Below, in pieces: positions 25,182-34,004 of a DNA stretch of 64,000 nt. The notes below the pieces were generated by a model, which was not told where the DNA came from, did not search any database, and saw only the letters and a list, made by a program, of their open reading frames with translations. Location: contig NZ_AP024620.1 in NCBI RefSeq assembly GCF_023734095.1, positions 802,501-866,500 on the forward strand, in the 5' to 3' direction. A program made the position numbers and the translations under genes. This DNA comes from Moorella sp. Hama-1 (GTDB taxonomy: Bacteria > Bacillota > DSM-521 > Neomoorellales > Neomoorellaceae). Every line of letters starts with the position of its first letter. Position 1 is the first letter of the stretch.

Positions 25182-25985
25182 ATGGAACTGGTTACAAATA
25201 ATGATCGTAACAATGACCTCGCCCCCCAGGAAAGAAGACAATTATTATTTGAATACATCTATAAGGCTGGCTCGGCCAAGATTAGCGAATTGGCCTCCCG
25301 TTTTAACGTGTCAGAAATGACTATCAGGCGGGATATCGAGATCCTGGAGAAAAAGAATTTGATCATGCGTACCCACGGCGGCGTTCTCTATCGCGAGGGC
25401 ACTATTTATGACCTTGGCCTGGCCGGCAAGACGGTTCATCTCAACGAAAAAATGGCTATTGCCAGGGCCGCCCTGCCCCTTATCGAACCTGGTGATCTGA
25501 TTGCCTTCGATGCTAGCACTACTGGAGCCGAATTGGCCCGGCTACTAAATAATAACATTGAAGATTTAACAATCGTTACCAATAGCCTTACTGTTGCCAA
25601 TGTGGTCGCTCCTTACAATAATATAACGTTAATCCTAGTGGGGGGTAATTTAAGACCCAAGGCTTTATCGACCGTTGGCCCGCTGGCGGCGGATATCGTC
25701 GACCACTTTAACTTTACCAAAATGTTCTTTTCGTGCAATGCCGTGGACCCGGTGGAGGGTTTAACGGATACTAATGTTGCTGAGGCGGAGATGAAAAAAA
25801 TAATGCTCCAGCGGGCCGGGCAGCGTATCCTCCTGGCGGATTCTTCCAAGATTGGCAAGAGGGCGTTAGTTCGCTTCTGGCCCATGGAAGAGGTTGACGT
25901 CTTTGTAACAGATGCCCAGACCCCTGATGAAGCCGTCCAGGTATTTCAGGATCTAGGCGTCCAGGTAATTAAAGCCGGGAGTTAA
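25182..25985 (+). CDS. DeoR/GlpR-family transcriptional regulator
   Basis: 267 residues. N-terminal DeoR helix-turn-helix (KISELASRFNVSEMTIRRDIEILEKKNLIMRTHGG at about 30-65), then a sugar-phosphate sensor domain with the FDASTTGAELARLL, TNSLTVANV, LVGGNLR and KMFFSCNAVDP motifs and a late LLADSSKIGKRA. DeoR sensors bind phosphorylated sugars. As first gene of the operon with importer, mtnK, mtnA and aldolase, it probably responds to methylthioribose-1-phosphate or a relative (inference). Confidence 0.93.
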   Translation: MELVTNNDRNNDLAPQERRQLLFEYIYKAGSAKISELASRFNVSEMTIRRDIEILEKKNLIMRTHGGVLYREGTIYDLGLAGKTVHLNEKMAIARAALPLIEPGDLIAFDASTTGAELARLLNNNIEDLTIVTNSLTVANVVAPYNNITLILVGGNLRPKALSTVGPLAADIVDHFNFTKMFFSCNAVDPVEGLTDTNVAEAEMKKIMLQRAGQRILLADSSKIGKRALVRFWPMEEVDVFVTDAQTPDEAVQVFQDLGVQVIKAGS

Positions 25986-26044
25986 TTGCTGGAAGGCGCG
26001 CGGAAGCGCTTTCTATAAAAAGCCAAAGAAGGGGGTTATGATGC

Positions 26045-27121
26045 ATGTCAGTTTACGAAAAGGGCATGAACCGGAGGGACTTTATTGTTAAGAGCCTGGT
26101 GGCCGGAGGTATGCTGGCAGGTGGTTCCGTGTTGTTAAGCGGTTGCGGTTCCGGCTCTTCCGGAGCTACTGCCAAGGAAGGTAAGCGCTTGAAGGCTGCC
26201 TTCTCTAATGCCGGGCTCCAGGCCACCTGGTGCGCCCAGGGCAAGGATACGGTAGAGCGCTGGGGGAAATGGTTGGGAGTTGATATTACCTGGTATGATG
26301 GTGCCCTGAGTGCGGACAAGCAGCGGGCTGCCGTCGAGGATATGGCTACCAAGGACTGGGATTTTGTCGCCATTCAACCTATGGCTATCGGCACTTTGAA
26401 CGATCCCGTGAAGAAGATGATCGAGCGTGGGATACCGGTAATCGATATGGACACCATGCTCGCTCAACCTGGCGAATTGCCCATTACTACTTTTATTGCC
26501 CCGGATAATGTCTTGGGCGCCGAGCAGGTGACAGAGGCCCTGATGCAGGCGATTGGCGGCAAAGGCAATGTGGTCATGACCCAGGGTGCCCTGGGGCATA
26601 CCGGGGCCCAGGGACGCGCCCAGGGCTTTCATAATGTAATTAAGCGTTATCCCAATGTGAAGGTAATCGATGAGACCCCGGCCGATTTTGATGTCAACAA
26701 AGTCGCCCAGATCTGGGAAAACCTCCTCAACCGTTATAGTCAAATTGATGCTGCTTACTTCCATAATGACGATATGGCCCTGGCAGCCTACCAGGTTATT
26801 AAAAACGCCGGCCGGGAGAAAGAGATTAAAATCGGCGGTAACGACGGTATGCAGCCGGCAGTGGAAGCCGTCGAAAAGGGAATAATGGTGGCCACTTCCC
26901 GTAATTCTGCCCCGCGTATCCACTGGGGGGCGCTGATGATTGGTTATTATGCGGCTACCGAAAAGGATGCCAAGAAAAAAATACCGCCTTTTATCCTGGC
27001 TGATGGTCCTACTATTACCCACGATGTTGATCAGAGTAATAAACAGCCCTGGCTCAATAAGGGTTACGGTCAATCCCTTGCCCCGGGTCTCCTCTGGCAA
27101 GAGGATCATTTGATGGTGTAA
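26045..27121 (+). CDS. sugar ABC transporter substrate-binding lipoprotein, Tat-type signal
   Basis: 358 residues; ATG 26045 is about ten bases after AAGAAGGGGG. The start has a twin-arginine motif (NRRDFIVKS) followed by a lipobox (LLSGC near residue 36), so export through Tat as a lipoprotein is likely. The rest is a periplasmic-binding-protein type 1 fold (ribose-binding family): MAIGTLNDPVKKMIERGIPVIDMD, then a GxxGHTGAQGRAQGF loop and HNDDMALAAYQ. In this operon the most likely ligand is 5-methylthioribose or a similar deoxyribose (inference). Confidence 0.9.
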   Translation: MSVYEKGMNRRDFIVKSLVAGGMLAGGSVLLSGCGSGSSGATAKEGKRLKAAFSNAGLQATWCAQGKDTVERWGKWLGVDITWYDGALSADKQRAAVEDMATKDWDFVAIQPMAIGTLNDPVKKMIERGIPVIDMDTMLAQPGELPITTFIAPDNVLGAEQVTEALMQAIGGKGNVVMTQGALGHTGAQGRAQGFHNVIKRYPNVKVIDETPADFDVNKVAQIWENLLNRYSQIDAAYFHNDDMALAAYQVIKNAGREKEIKIGGNDGMQPAVEAVEKGIMVATSRNSAPRIHWGALMIGYYAATEKDAKKKIPPFILADGPTITHDVDQSNKQPWLNKGYGQSLAPGLLWQEDHLMV

Positions 27122-27184
27122 ACTCGGCGGTGCGGGGAGGGGTCAAACCCTCCCCGGTTAGCAAACTGCCTGAGGAGGGAAACC

Positions 27185-28663
27185 ATGGACAAAGTCCTGG
27201 AATTAAAAAATATAACCAAAAAGTACGGTCAGGTAGCAGTTCTTAAAAACGTCGATTTCGATCTTTACGCCGGCGAAGTCCATGCCATTATTGGCCAGAA
27301 CGGTGCCGGCAAAAGCACCCTGATGAAGGTGCTGGCCGGGGTAATTCACGATTACGAAGGCGAAGAGATACTCAGGGGACAGCCGGTGCGTTTCCGGTCT
27401 GCCGGGGAAGCTATGGATAGTGGTATCGGCATGGTACACCAGGAGTTGAGTGTCATTCCCCAACTCTCGGTGGCGGAGAATTTATTTGTCGGGACACCAG
27501 GGGGTAAAAAGACCTTTGTCAACTGGCGGGAGATGGAGCAGAAAGCCAGGCAATTACTAAGAGATTTTGGGCTGGAAAAGGTCAATGTTAAACGGCCCCT
27601 GGGCACCTATCTGCTGGGAATCCAGCAGATGATCGAGATTATCCGTACCATCCATTCCGGCGCCCGGATAATCATCATGGACGAACCGACCTCGGCCCTT
27701 TCACCCCCGGAGGTGGAACGCCTCTTTGAACTTATTGGCCGGTTAAAGGAGTCCGGTACCGGCATTATCTTTATTTCTCACTTCCTCGACGATGTCCTGG
27801 CGATAGCCGATCGGATCACCGTCCTCCGGGATGGCCAGAAGATAACGACCCTGGAGAATAAAGGTGTAAAAAAGAATGAACTCATCAGGTTAATGCTCGG
27901 CAGCAGCGAGGGAATAAGTGAAATTTTGGAGGTCGAGCTTAACGCCGTTGAAAAGGAGCCGGTTTTGCAGATCCAGGATCTGGCCTGCCGGCGGTTATTC
28001 CGGGACATTTCCTTGACCGTCGGCAAGGGTGAAGTCGTCGGGCTCTTTGGCTATATGGGCGCCGGCCATATGGAGCTGCCTCGGGTCCTCTTCGGCTTAG
28101 AGACCCCGGATAAGGGGCGGGTGGTCCTGCAGGGAAAAGAGATAAAGATTAAATCGCCCGGCCAGGCCCTGAGTTTGGGGTTGGCTTATGCCCCGGAGAG
28201 CCGGAAGAAGGCCTTGTGCCTGACCAAACCTATTTACGCCAATATGACCCTGCCTTTCCTGGCCAGTATCAGTAAATTCTTCATTAACCGCCCGCGAGAA
28301 CTGGAGATTAGCCGGCAGTTGATCCAGCGTACGGCCCTGCGACCGCCCCGACCCCTGTTGAATGTTGGTAGTCTCAGCGGCGGTAACCAGCAAAAGGTCT
28401 CCGTTTCCCGCTGGCTGCCGGCCAATCCGGTTGTTTTTATCCTCAGCGAGCCGACCCGGGGCATGGATGTCGGGGCCAAGGAAGAAATTATCAACCTGGT
28501 CCGCGACCTCAAGGCCGGCGGGATGGGTATCATTGTTGCTTCCTCGGAACCGGAAACAATCTTCGCCCTGGCCGACCGGATCCTGGTATTCTCGAAGGGC
28601 CAAATCGTCCACGAGTTTAGGACTGGGAAGGTTAATAAAGAAATTTTATTCCAGTATGCTTAA
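27185..28663 (+). CDS. sugar ABC transporter ATP-binding protein (RbsA type)
   Basis: 492 residues with two ABC domains. The first has a normal Walker A (GQNGAGKST), Q-loop and DEPTSAL Walker B; the second has the usual degenerate Walker A of this family (GYMGAGHMEL) with an intact signature LSGGNQQK and a SEPTRGMDVGAKEEI Walker B. Sits 64 bases after the binding protein and 26 before the permease. Confidence 0.95.
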   Translation: MDKVLELKNITKKYGQVAVLKNVDFDLYAGEVHAIIGQNGAGKSTLMKVLAGVIHDYEGEEILRGQPVRFRSAGEAMDSGIGMVHQELSVIPQLSVAENLFVGTPGGKKTFVNWREMEQKARQLLRDFGLEKVNVKRPLGTYLLGIQQMIEIIRTIHSGARIIIMDEPTSALSPPEVERLFELIGRLKESGTGIIFISHFLDDVLAIADRITVLRDGQKITTLENKGVKKNELIRLMLGSSEGISEILEVELNAVEKEPVLQIQDLACRRLFRDISLTVGKGEVVGLFGYMGAGHMELPRVLFGLETPDKGRVVLQGKEIKIKSPGQALSLGLAYAPESRKKALCLTKPIYANMTLPFLASISKFFINRPRELEISRQLIQRTALRPPRPLLNVGSLSGGNQQKVSVSRWLPANPVVFILSEPTRGMDVGAKEEIINLVRDLKAGGMGIIVASSEPETIFALADRILVFSKGQIVHEFRTGKVNKEILFQYA

Positions 28664-28689
28664 ATCTCAACACCGCCGAGGTGACATGT

Positions 28690-29688
28690 ATGGCAATACA
28701 AACAAAGAACGAGAAGCCTGATGGTATTGGCCGGCTCCTGAAAAGAAGCCTGCATTCCATGGCGCCCCTGTGGACCCTGTTAATCCTCTTGATCTTTTTT
28801 AGCCTGGCCTCCAATACCTTCTTCCGGATGATCAATTTTCGTAACATCCTGATCCAGGTATCCACGATGGCTATCATGTCCACAGGCATAACCTTTGTTT
28901 TATTAACCGGGGAGATCGATCTTAGTGTAGCGGATATTGGTGGCCTGGCCGGCGTTGTGGCTGCCTATGCTACGGCGACCCTCGCCTTGCCCCAGCCGTT
29001 GCCCATAATCCTGGCTCTGGTGGTAACCCTGCTGCTTGGTTACTTTAACGGTTTTGGTACCGCTAGGTTAGGTATCCCCTCCTTTATGATTACCCTGGCC
29101 ATGATGGTTATCGCCAGCGGTCTCTCCCTGTATTTTACCCGCGGCCGGGTAATCTTTAAGATACCGGAACTGGTCAAAACCCTGGGTGCCGGTAATATCG
29201 GCCCCATTCCCATTATCGTTATCGTCGCGGCTATCGTCCTGGGTCTGGCTCACTTTGTCCTGCAGTATACCCGCTTCGGCCGCTATGTCTATATGACGGG
29301 AGCCAACCGGGAGGCGGCGGAACTCTCGGGTGTCAATACCCGTGCCATTGTAACTGCCTGCCTGGCTATTTCCGGTTTCACGGCCGGCCTGTCCGGTCTG
29401 ATAAACCTGGGTCGCCTGGGTAGCGCCCAGCCTTCCGTCCCCGGCGACATGCTCATTAACGCCATTGCCGCCGTTGTCCTGGGCGGGACTTCCCTGGCCG
29501 GTGGTGAGGGCGGTATCCCCAACACCATTATCGGTCTGCTGATCCTGGGCGTTTTACGAAACGGCCTGGATCAGGTCAGCACTGACGTCTACCTGAAAAC
29601 CTTTATCACCGGCGTCATCCTGGTGGCCGCCCTGTTCCTTAATATTGTCGCCAGCCGCCTTCGCCAGACTGCCGAAGAAGAGGAATAA
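28690..29688 (+). CDS. sugar ABC transporter permease (RbsC type)
   Basis: 332 residues; ATG 28690 chosen because GAGGTG lies six bases upstream. About eight to ten membrane helices, with the conserved GEIDLSVADIGGLAGV segment and the GANREAAELSGVNT loop typical of RbsC/AraH permeases. One permease gene implies a homodimeric channel. Confidence 0.94.
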   Translation: MAIQTKNEKPDGIGRLLKRSLHSMAPLWTLLILLIFFSLASNTFFRMINFRNILIQVSTMAIMSTGITFVLLTGEIDLSVADIGGLAGVVAAYATATLALPQPLPIILALVVTLLLGYFNGFGTARLGIPSFMITLAMMVIASGLSLYFTRGRVIFKIPELVKTLGAGNIGPIPIIVIVAAIVLGLAHFVLQYTRFGRYVYMTGANREAAELSGVNTRAIVTACLAISGFTAGLSGLINLGRLGSAQPSVPGDMLINAIAAVVLGGTSLAGGEGGIPNTIIGLLILGVLRNGLDQVSTDVYLKTFITGVILVAALFLNIVASRLRQTAEEEE

Positions 29689-29739
29689 CCCGGCAGCCGG
29701 CGGGTGCCGATAAAACCCAAAACTGATGGAGGGATTTCC

Positions 29740-31005
29740 ATGGCTGACTTTACTGCCCACATTAAAGTACCGGGGTCTGATTTAAGCCGTTATCAGCCCC
29801 TTAATTTGGAAACGGTGATCGACTATGTAAGAAAGCGGCCCGAGCTCCAGGAGTTATTTTCCCCGGATGAGGAGCTGGTGAGTAGCGAGGTGGGTGACGG
29901 CAACCTGAACCTGGTCTTCCGCATCCAGGCTAAAAAGGACCCCGCCCGTTCAGTAATCATTAAGCAGGCCCTGCCCTATGTTCGGCTGGTAGGGGATAGC
30001 TGGCCCTTGAGCCCGGACCGGGCCCTTATCGAAGGCCGGGCCCTGGCCATCTTTTCCGCCATCTGCCCGGATCTTACGCCGAAACTCTACTACACAGATC
30101 AGGATATGTACCTAAATGTCATGGAGGATCTGGCGCCGCGGATTATTATGCGCAAGGGCCTGGTGAAGAGGGAACACTACCCCAACTTTACCAAGCACAT
30201 CGGTCGTTACCTGGCCCGCACCCTGGGCGAGACCCTGGATTTGTACCTGGATCCCCAGCTGAAGAAGTGGAATGCCGCCCAGTTCACCAATCCCCAGCTC
30301 TGCAAGATCACCGAGGACCTGGTCTTTACCAACCCGTATATTAAAGAAGGCAACGGCAACCACTTCAACGCCCTGATCGCTAAAGACGTTGATGTCATCC
30401 AAAACGATGTCGACCTCAAAGTGGAGATGGCCGAGCTTAAGGACGCCTTTATGAACCATGGCCAGGCATTGATCCATGGGGACTTGCACACTGGTAGTAT
30501 AATGGTTGATGCCACCACCACCAAGGTCATGGACCCCGAATTCGCCTTCTACGGGCCGGCCGGCTTTGATATCGGCGCTGTTATTGGTAACCTCTTCCTT
30601 AATTACGCCTCCCATGAGGGCCATACACCTGATCCCGGCGAGCGGCGGGAGTACCGGCAGTATTTGCTGGAATTGGCCCGGGGTGTCTGGGAGAACTTTG
30701 TGGCGGAATTCCAGTTCGTCTGGGAGGCCCAGGATCCTGTCCAGCGCCCGGCGGCTTACAGGGAACGGTATATGCGTAAGTTGCTCCAGGATACGGCTGG
30801 TTTCGGCGGCGCCAAGATGATGCGCCGGATTATCGGCCTGGCCCATGTGGAGGATCTGGAGAGCATCGTCGATCCAGAGAAGCGGGCGGTAGCCGAGCGG
30901 TTGGGCCTGGCCATCGGCCGGCGCCTGGTCAAGGAGCGCGCGCGTTTTACCAGCATCGAGGATATTATCAACGTGGTCTTAACTTCCCAGCCGGAGGTGT
31001 TGTAA
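29740..31005 (+). CDS. mtnK: S-methyl-5-thioribose kinase
   Basis: 421 residues; ATG 29740 follows GGAGGG. Aminoglycoside-phosphotransferase fold: SEVGDGNLNLVFRI nucleotide loop, lysine in VIIKQALPYVR, catalytic HGDLHTGSIMV and the metal-binding MDPEFAFYGPAGFDIG. It phosphorylates methylthioribose to methylthioribose-1-phosphate. Directly followed by mtnA (two-base gap). Its presence together with an importer suggests use of imported methylthioribose, since mtnP at 33146 makes the 1-phosphate directly from MTA. Confidence 0.95.
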   Translation: MADFTAHIKVPGSDLSRYQPLNLETVIDYVRKRPELQELFSPDEELVSSEVGDGNLNLVFRIQAKKDPARSVIIKQALPYVRLVGDSWPLSPDRALIEGRALAIFSAICPDLTPKLYYTDQDMYLNVMEDLAPRIIMRKGLVKREHYPNFTKHIGRYLARTLGETLDLYLDPQLKKWNAAQFTNPQLCKITEDLVFTNPYIKEGNGNHFNALIAKDVDVIQNDVDLKVEMAELKDAFMNHGQALIHGDLHTGSIMVDATTTKVMDPEFAFYGPAGFDIGAVIGNLFLNYASHEGHTPDPGERREYRQYLLELARGVWENFVAEFQFVWEAQDPVQRPAAYRERYMRKLLQDTAGFGGAKMMRRIIGLAHVEDLESIVDPEKRAVAERLGLAIGRRLVKERARFTSIEDIINVVLTSQPEVL

Positions 31006-31007
31006 AG

Positions 31008-32063
31008 ATGTACGAACCCATTGCCCCTATCAGCTGGCGGGACGGCCAGGTGGAGATGATCGACCAGACCCGCCTGCCTGGGGAACTGGTAATTATCCAC
31101 CCGCAAACGGTGGCGGAGATGTGGGACGCTATTAAGAAGCTCAAGGTCCGGGGGGCGCCGGCTATCGGCATCGCAGCTGCCCTGGGGTTATACCTGGCTG
31201 TGAAGGACTCTGACGCCGGGGATAAGGCCGGCTTTGAGGCTGATGTCCAAAAGGCTGCCGATTACCTGGCCTCTTCCCGGCCGACGGCGGTGAACCTCTT
31301 CTGGGCCTTAAAGCGGGTGCGGCAGGCGGTGGCTGCCGCGACCACCGAAGACGTGACTGCCCTAAAAGAGCTGGTCCTCAAAGAGGCCCTGGCCATCCGC
31401 GATGAAGACGAGGCCATGTGCCGCGCCATCGGCGAACATGGTGCCTACCTTTTAAGCGACGCTGACGCTGTATTGACCCACTGTAACGCCGGCACCCTGG
31501 CCACCGCCCGGTACGGGACGGCCCTGGCCCCCATCTATACCCTGGCCGCCCGGGGCAAGGTGTTGCAGGTCTTTGCCGACGAGACCAGGCCCCTCCTCCA
31601 GGGAGCCCGCCTGACCACCTGGGAACTGCACCAGGCCGGCATCCCGGTGACCCTGATCACCGACAACATGGCCGCCACCGTCATGGCCCGCGGCTGGGTC
31701 CAGGCGGTCATCGTCGGCGCCGATCGCATCACCGCCAACGGCGATGTAGCCAACAAAATCGGCACCTATGGTGTGGCCATCCTGGCCCGGGAACACGGCA
31801 TCCCCTTCTACGTGGCCGCGCCGGCCTCGACCTTTGATTTGAGCCTGGCCGGCGGTGACCAGATCCCCATCGAAGAGAGGGATCCAGCTGAAGTCAGCCA
31901 CTTCGGCCTGCGGCCTACGGCTCCGGAGGGGATTGGTATTTTCAACCCGGCCTTTGATGTGACCCCCCACCGCTACGTTACCGCCATAATCACGGAAAAA
32001 GGAGTTATCCGGCCGCCCTATAAACAAAATATCGCCCGGGTCTTAGCCGGCGAAAGCAGGTGA
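31008..32063 (+). CDS. mtnA: S-methyl-5-thioribose-1-phosphate isomerase
   Basis: 351 residues with the eIF2B-like fold. Key motifs: KVRGAPAIGIAAALG, the catalytic Cys in THCNAGTLAT (near 160) and Asp in IVGADRITANGDVANKIGTY (near 240). It converts MTR-1-phosphate to MTRu-1-phosphate and is also known to accept 5-deoxyribose-1-phosphate. Overlaps the aldolase gene by four bases. Confidence 0.97.
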   Translation: MYEPIAPISWRDGQVEMIDQTRLPGELVIIHPQTVAEMWDAIKKLKVRGAPAIGIAAALGLYLAVKDSDAGDKAGFEADVQKAADYLASSRPTAVNLFWALKRVRQAVAAATTEDVTALKELVLKEALAIRDEDEAMCRAIGEHGAYLLSDADAVLTHCNAGTLATARYGTALAPIYTLAARGKVLQVFADETRPLLQGARLTTWELHQAGIPVTLITDNMAATVMARGWVQAVIVGADRITANGDVANKIGTYGVAILAREHGIPFYVAAPASTFDLSLAGGDQIPIEERDPAEVSHFGLRPTAPEGIGIFNPAFDVTPHRYVTAIITEKGVIRPPYKQNIARVLAGESR

Positions 32064-32692
32064 CGCAAACATTGCTAGCAACCTTTAAAGAACAAATCGT
32101 GGAAGCAGGCCGCCGCCTCTACCAGAGGGGCATGGTCAATGGTAATGAGGGTAATATCAGCATTCGCTTGCCGGACGATCGGATTCTCACCACCCCCACC
32201 GGGGTGAGCAAGGGTTTCCTGCAGGCAGACGAGCTGGTGATCGTGGACCTGGACGGTAACGTCTTGGAGGGTAAGCAGAAGCCTTCTTCGGAGTTGAAGA
32301 TGCACCTGGCTGCCTACCAGGCGCGGCCGGACATTCAGGCCGCCGTTCACGCCCATCCCCGTTTCGCCACCACCTTTGCCGTGGCCCGGAAGGAGCTGCC
32401 CATAACGGCCATGCCGGAGATGGTGGTCATGGTGGGGGAGGTAGCCCTGGTCCCCTACGGGACGCCCTCCACCACGGAGCTGGTGGACCAGTTCGCCCCC
32501 TACTGGCAGGGCCATGACGCTTTTTTGCTCAGCAACCACGGTGTCCTGACCCTGGGTGGGGACATCTGGGCCGCCCTCTACCGTATGGAATCCGTGGAGC
32601 ACTACGCCGGCATCGTCCTGGCCAGCCAGGCCCTGGGGGGCCCCCATCACCTGGAGCCGGAGAACCTGGAGAAACTCTACCAGTTAAAATAG
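32060..32692 (+). CDS. class II aldolase (probable 5-methylthioribulose-1-phosphate aldolase)
   Basis: 210 residues from GTG 32060, overlapping mtnA. L-fuculose-phosphate-aldolase family: GNEGNISIRL, TPTGVSKG, catalytic Glu in PSSELKMHLAAYQ (about 73-75), and metal ligands in VHAHPRFATT and SNHGVLTLG. With mtnK and mtnA adjacent and no mtnB, mtnC or mtnD, it should cleave MTRu-1-phosphate to DHAP plus methylthioacetaldehyde, the oxygen-independent DHAP shunt known from other bacteria (family knowledge; substrate inferred). It could equally act on 5-deoxyribulose-1-phosphate. Confidence 0.85.
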   Translation: MTQTLLATFKEQIVEAGRRLYQRGMVNGNEGNISIRLPDDRILTTPTGVSKGFLQADELVIVDLDGNVLEGKQKPSSELKMHLAAYQARPDIQAAVHAHPRFATTFAVARKELPITAMPEMVVMVGEVALVPYGTPSTTELVDQFAPYWQGHDAFLLSNHGVLTLGGDIWAALYRMESVEHYAGIVLASQALGGPHHLEPENLEKLYQLK

Positions 32693-33145
32693 ATAGTTTA
32701 AGCGAAACGGATGGCCCCGGGGTGTTGCAGCGGAGGGAAACCAGCGAGTTTAAATGGCGTTACACCCCGAGCCTATATCTAGCAGAAACTTGGTTTTAAA
32801 AGCAAACCTTGCGAGTTAAGTAGCGGAGCGAAAGCGAATTTAGACGTTCAAAGGGAATTTCGGGCTATCTGGCAATAGACCGGCAGTCACGCCTGAGGGC
32901 GGACCTGCCGGTTTTTTATGCCATATGAATTAAAGGCCGGAGGTGCAGGCGGGGGGTGTAGTTATTAGATTGGTCCCGGCGTCGATAGGAGTTTTTTCGG
33001 GGCAGGCTATTATTTAGCCTAAACCCGCAGATTACGAAGCTTTTCGGGGTGGCAGGATTTTATCTTCTAATGACGAAATCTAAGGTGGCGAATGAAACGT
33101 ATCCCTGCTTTATCATTCTACATATAACTACAGGGGGAATCACCG
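32693..33145. other. 453-base intergenic region, structured, no gene
   Basis: Contains an inverted repeat GGCCCCGGGGTGT / ACACCCCGAGCC (32713-32725 with 32762-32773), then purine-rich sequence (AGCGGAGCGAAAGCG) and a terminator at 32879-32917. After the terminator there are about 230 bases without an obvious frame; a promoter for mtnP is expected but not clear. Confidence 0.5.
32879..32917 (+). terminator. terminator of the DeoR-mtnK-mtnA operon
   Basis: ACCGGCAG / CTGCCGGT stem with an inner loop, followed by TTTTTT. Confidence 0.88.
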
Positions 33146-33928
33146 GTGCGCATTGCTATTATCGGCGGTTCCGGGGTCTATGACCCCGGTATTTTAAGCA
33201 ACATCCGCGAGGAAAAGGTGACGACGCCCTACGGGACGGCCGTCATCAAGGCCGGCACCTATCAGGGCGAGGAGATAGGCTTTATGCCCCGCCACGGGGA
33301 GAAACATACCGTCCCGCCCCATAAAGTAAACTACCGGGCCAACATCTGGGCCCTGAAGAAGCTCGGGGTAGAAAGGGTCCTGGCCACGGCCGCCGTCGGC
33401 TCCACCAACCCGGAATTTAAGGCCGGCGAGTTTGTTCTTGTTGACGACTTCCTGGACTTTACCAAAACCCGGGTTTATACCTTCTTTGAAGGCGGTGCCA
33501 TGGGGGTTGTTCATACCGACTTTACCACCCCATACTGCCCCGAACTCCGGCAGGTGCTGGTAGCTACGGCCGCTGAACTGGGCATCAAAGCCCACGACGG
33601 CGGTGTCTACGCCTGCACCGAGGGACCTCGCTTCGAGACCCCGGCCGAGATCCGGATGATCCGCCAGCTGGGGGGCGACCTGGTGGGGATGACCAACGTC
33701 CCCGAGGTCATCCTGGCCCACGAAGCAGGACTCTGTTACGGCCTCATTGCCATGGTCACCAACATGGCCGCCGGCATCTCCGCTACACCTTTAAGCCATG
33801 AAGAAGTCCTGGCCATCATGGACCAGAACGGTAAAAACCTGCGCGACCTCATCATGCGGACCATCCCCTGCATCCCCCGGGAGAGAAACTGCCGCTGCGA
33901 ACTGACGGCGGGGAAGATTGGGGTGTAA
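33146..33928 (+). CDS. mtnP: S-methyl-5'-thioadenosine phosphorylase family protein
   Basis: 260 residues from GTG 33146 behind AGGGGGAA. Type II nucleoside phosphorylase: phosphate loop IIGGSGVYDP, MPRHGEKHTVPPHKVNYRAN, ACTEGPRFETPAEI, and a GMTNVPEVILAHEAGLCY base/ribose site. It releases adenine (or hypoxanthine) from MTA or the related 5'-deoxyadenosine, giving the sugar-1-phosphate that feeds mtnA. Base specificity (MTA or methylthioinosine) cannot be decided by eye. Its operon is separate from the mtnKA operon, but ahcY follows. Confidence 0.93.
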   Translation: MRIAIIGGSGVYDPGILSNIREEKVTTPYGTAVIKAGTYQGEEIGFMPRHGEKHTVPPHKVNYRANIWALKKLGVERVLATAAVGSTNPEFKAGEFVLVDDFLDFTKTRVYTFFEGGAMGVVHTDFTTPYCPELRQVLVATAAELGIKAHDGGVYACTEGPRFETPAEIRMIRQLGGDLVGMTNVPEVILAHEAGLCYGLIAMVTNMAAGISATPLSHEEVLAIMDQNGKNLRDLIMRTIPCIPRERNCRCELTAGKIGV

Positions 33929-34004
33929 TAGGTGGAGATATCCCCACCATAAAGTACCTACCATTTTTGAGTAGAACCCTATTTTCAAAGGGAGGTAAGC
34001 TAAA

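Noticed and set aside
32693-33145. SAM riboswitch before mtnP
   Set aside because: No recognisable SAM-I/II/IV core sequence or kink-turn pattern.
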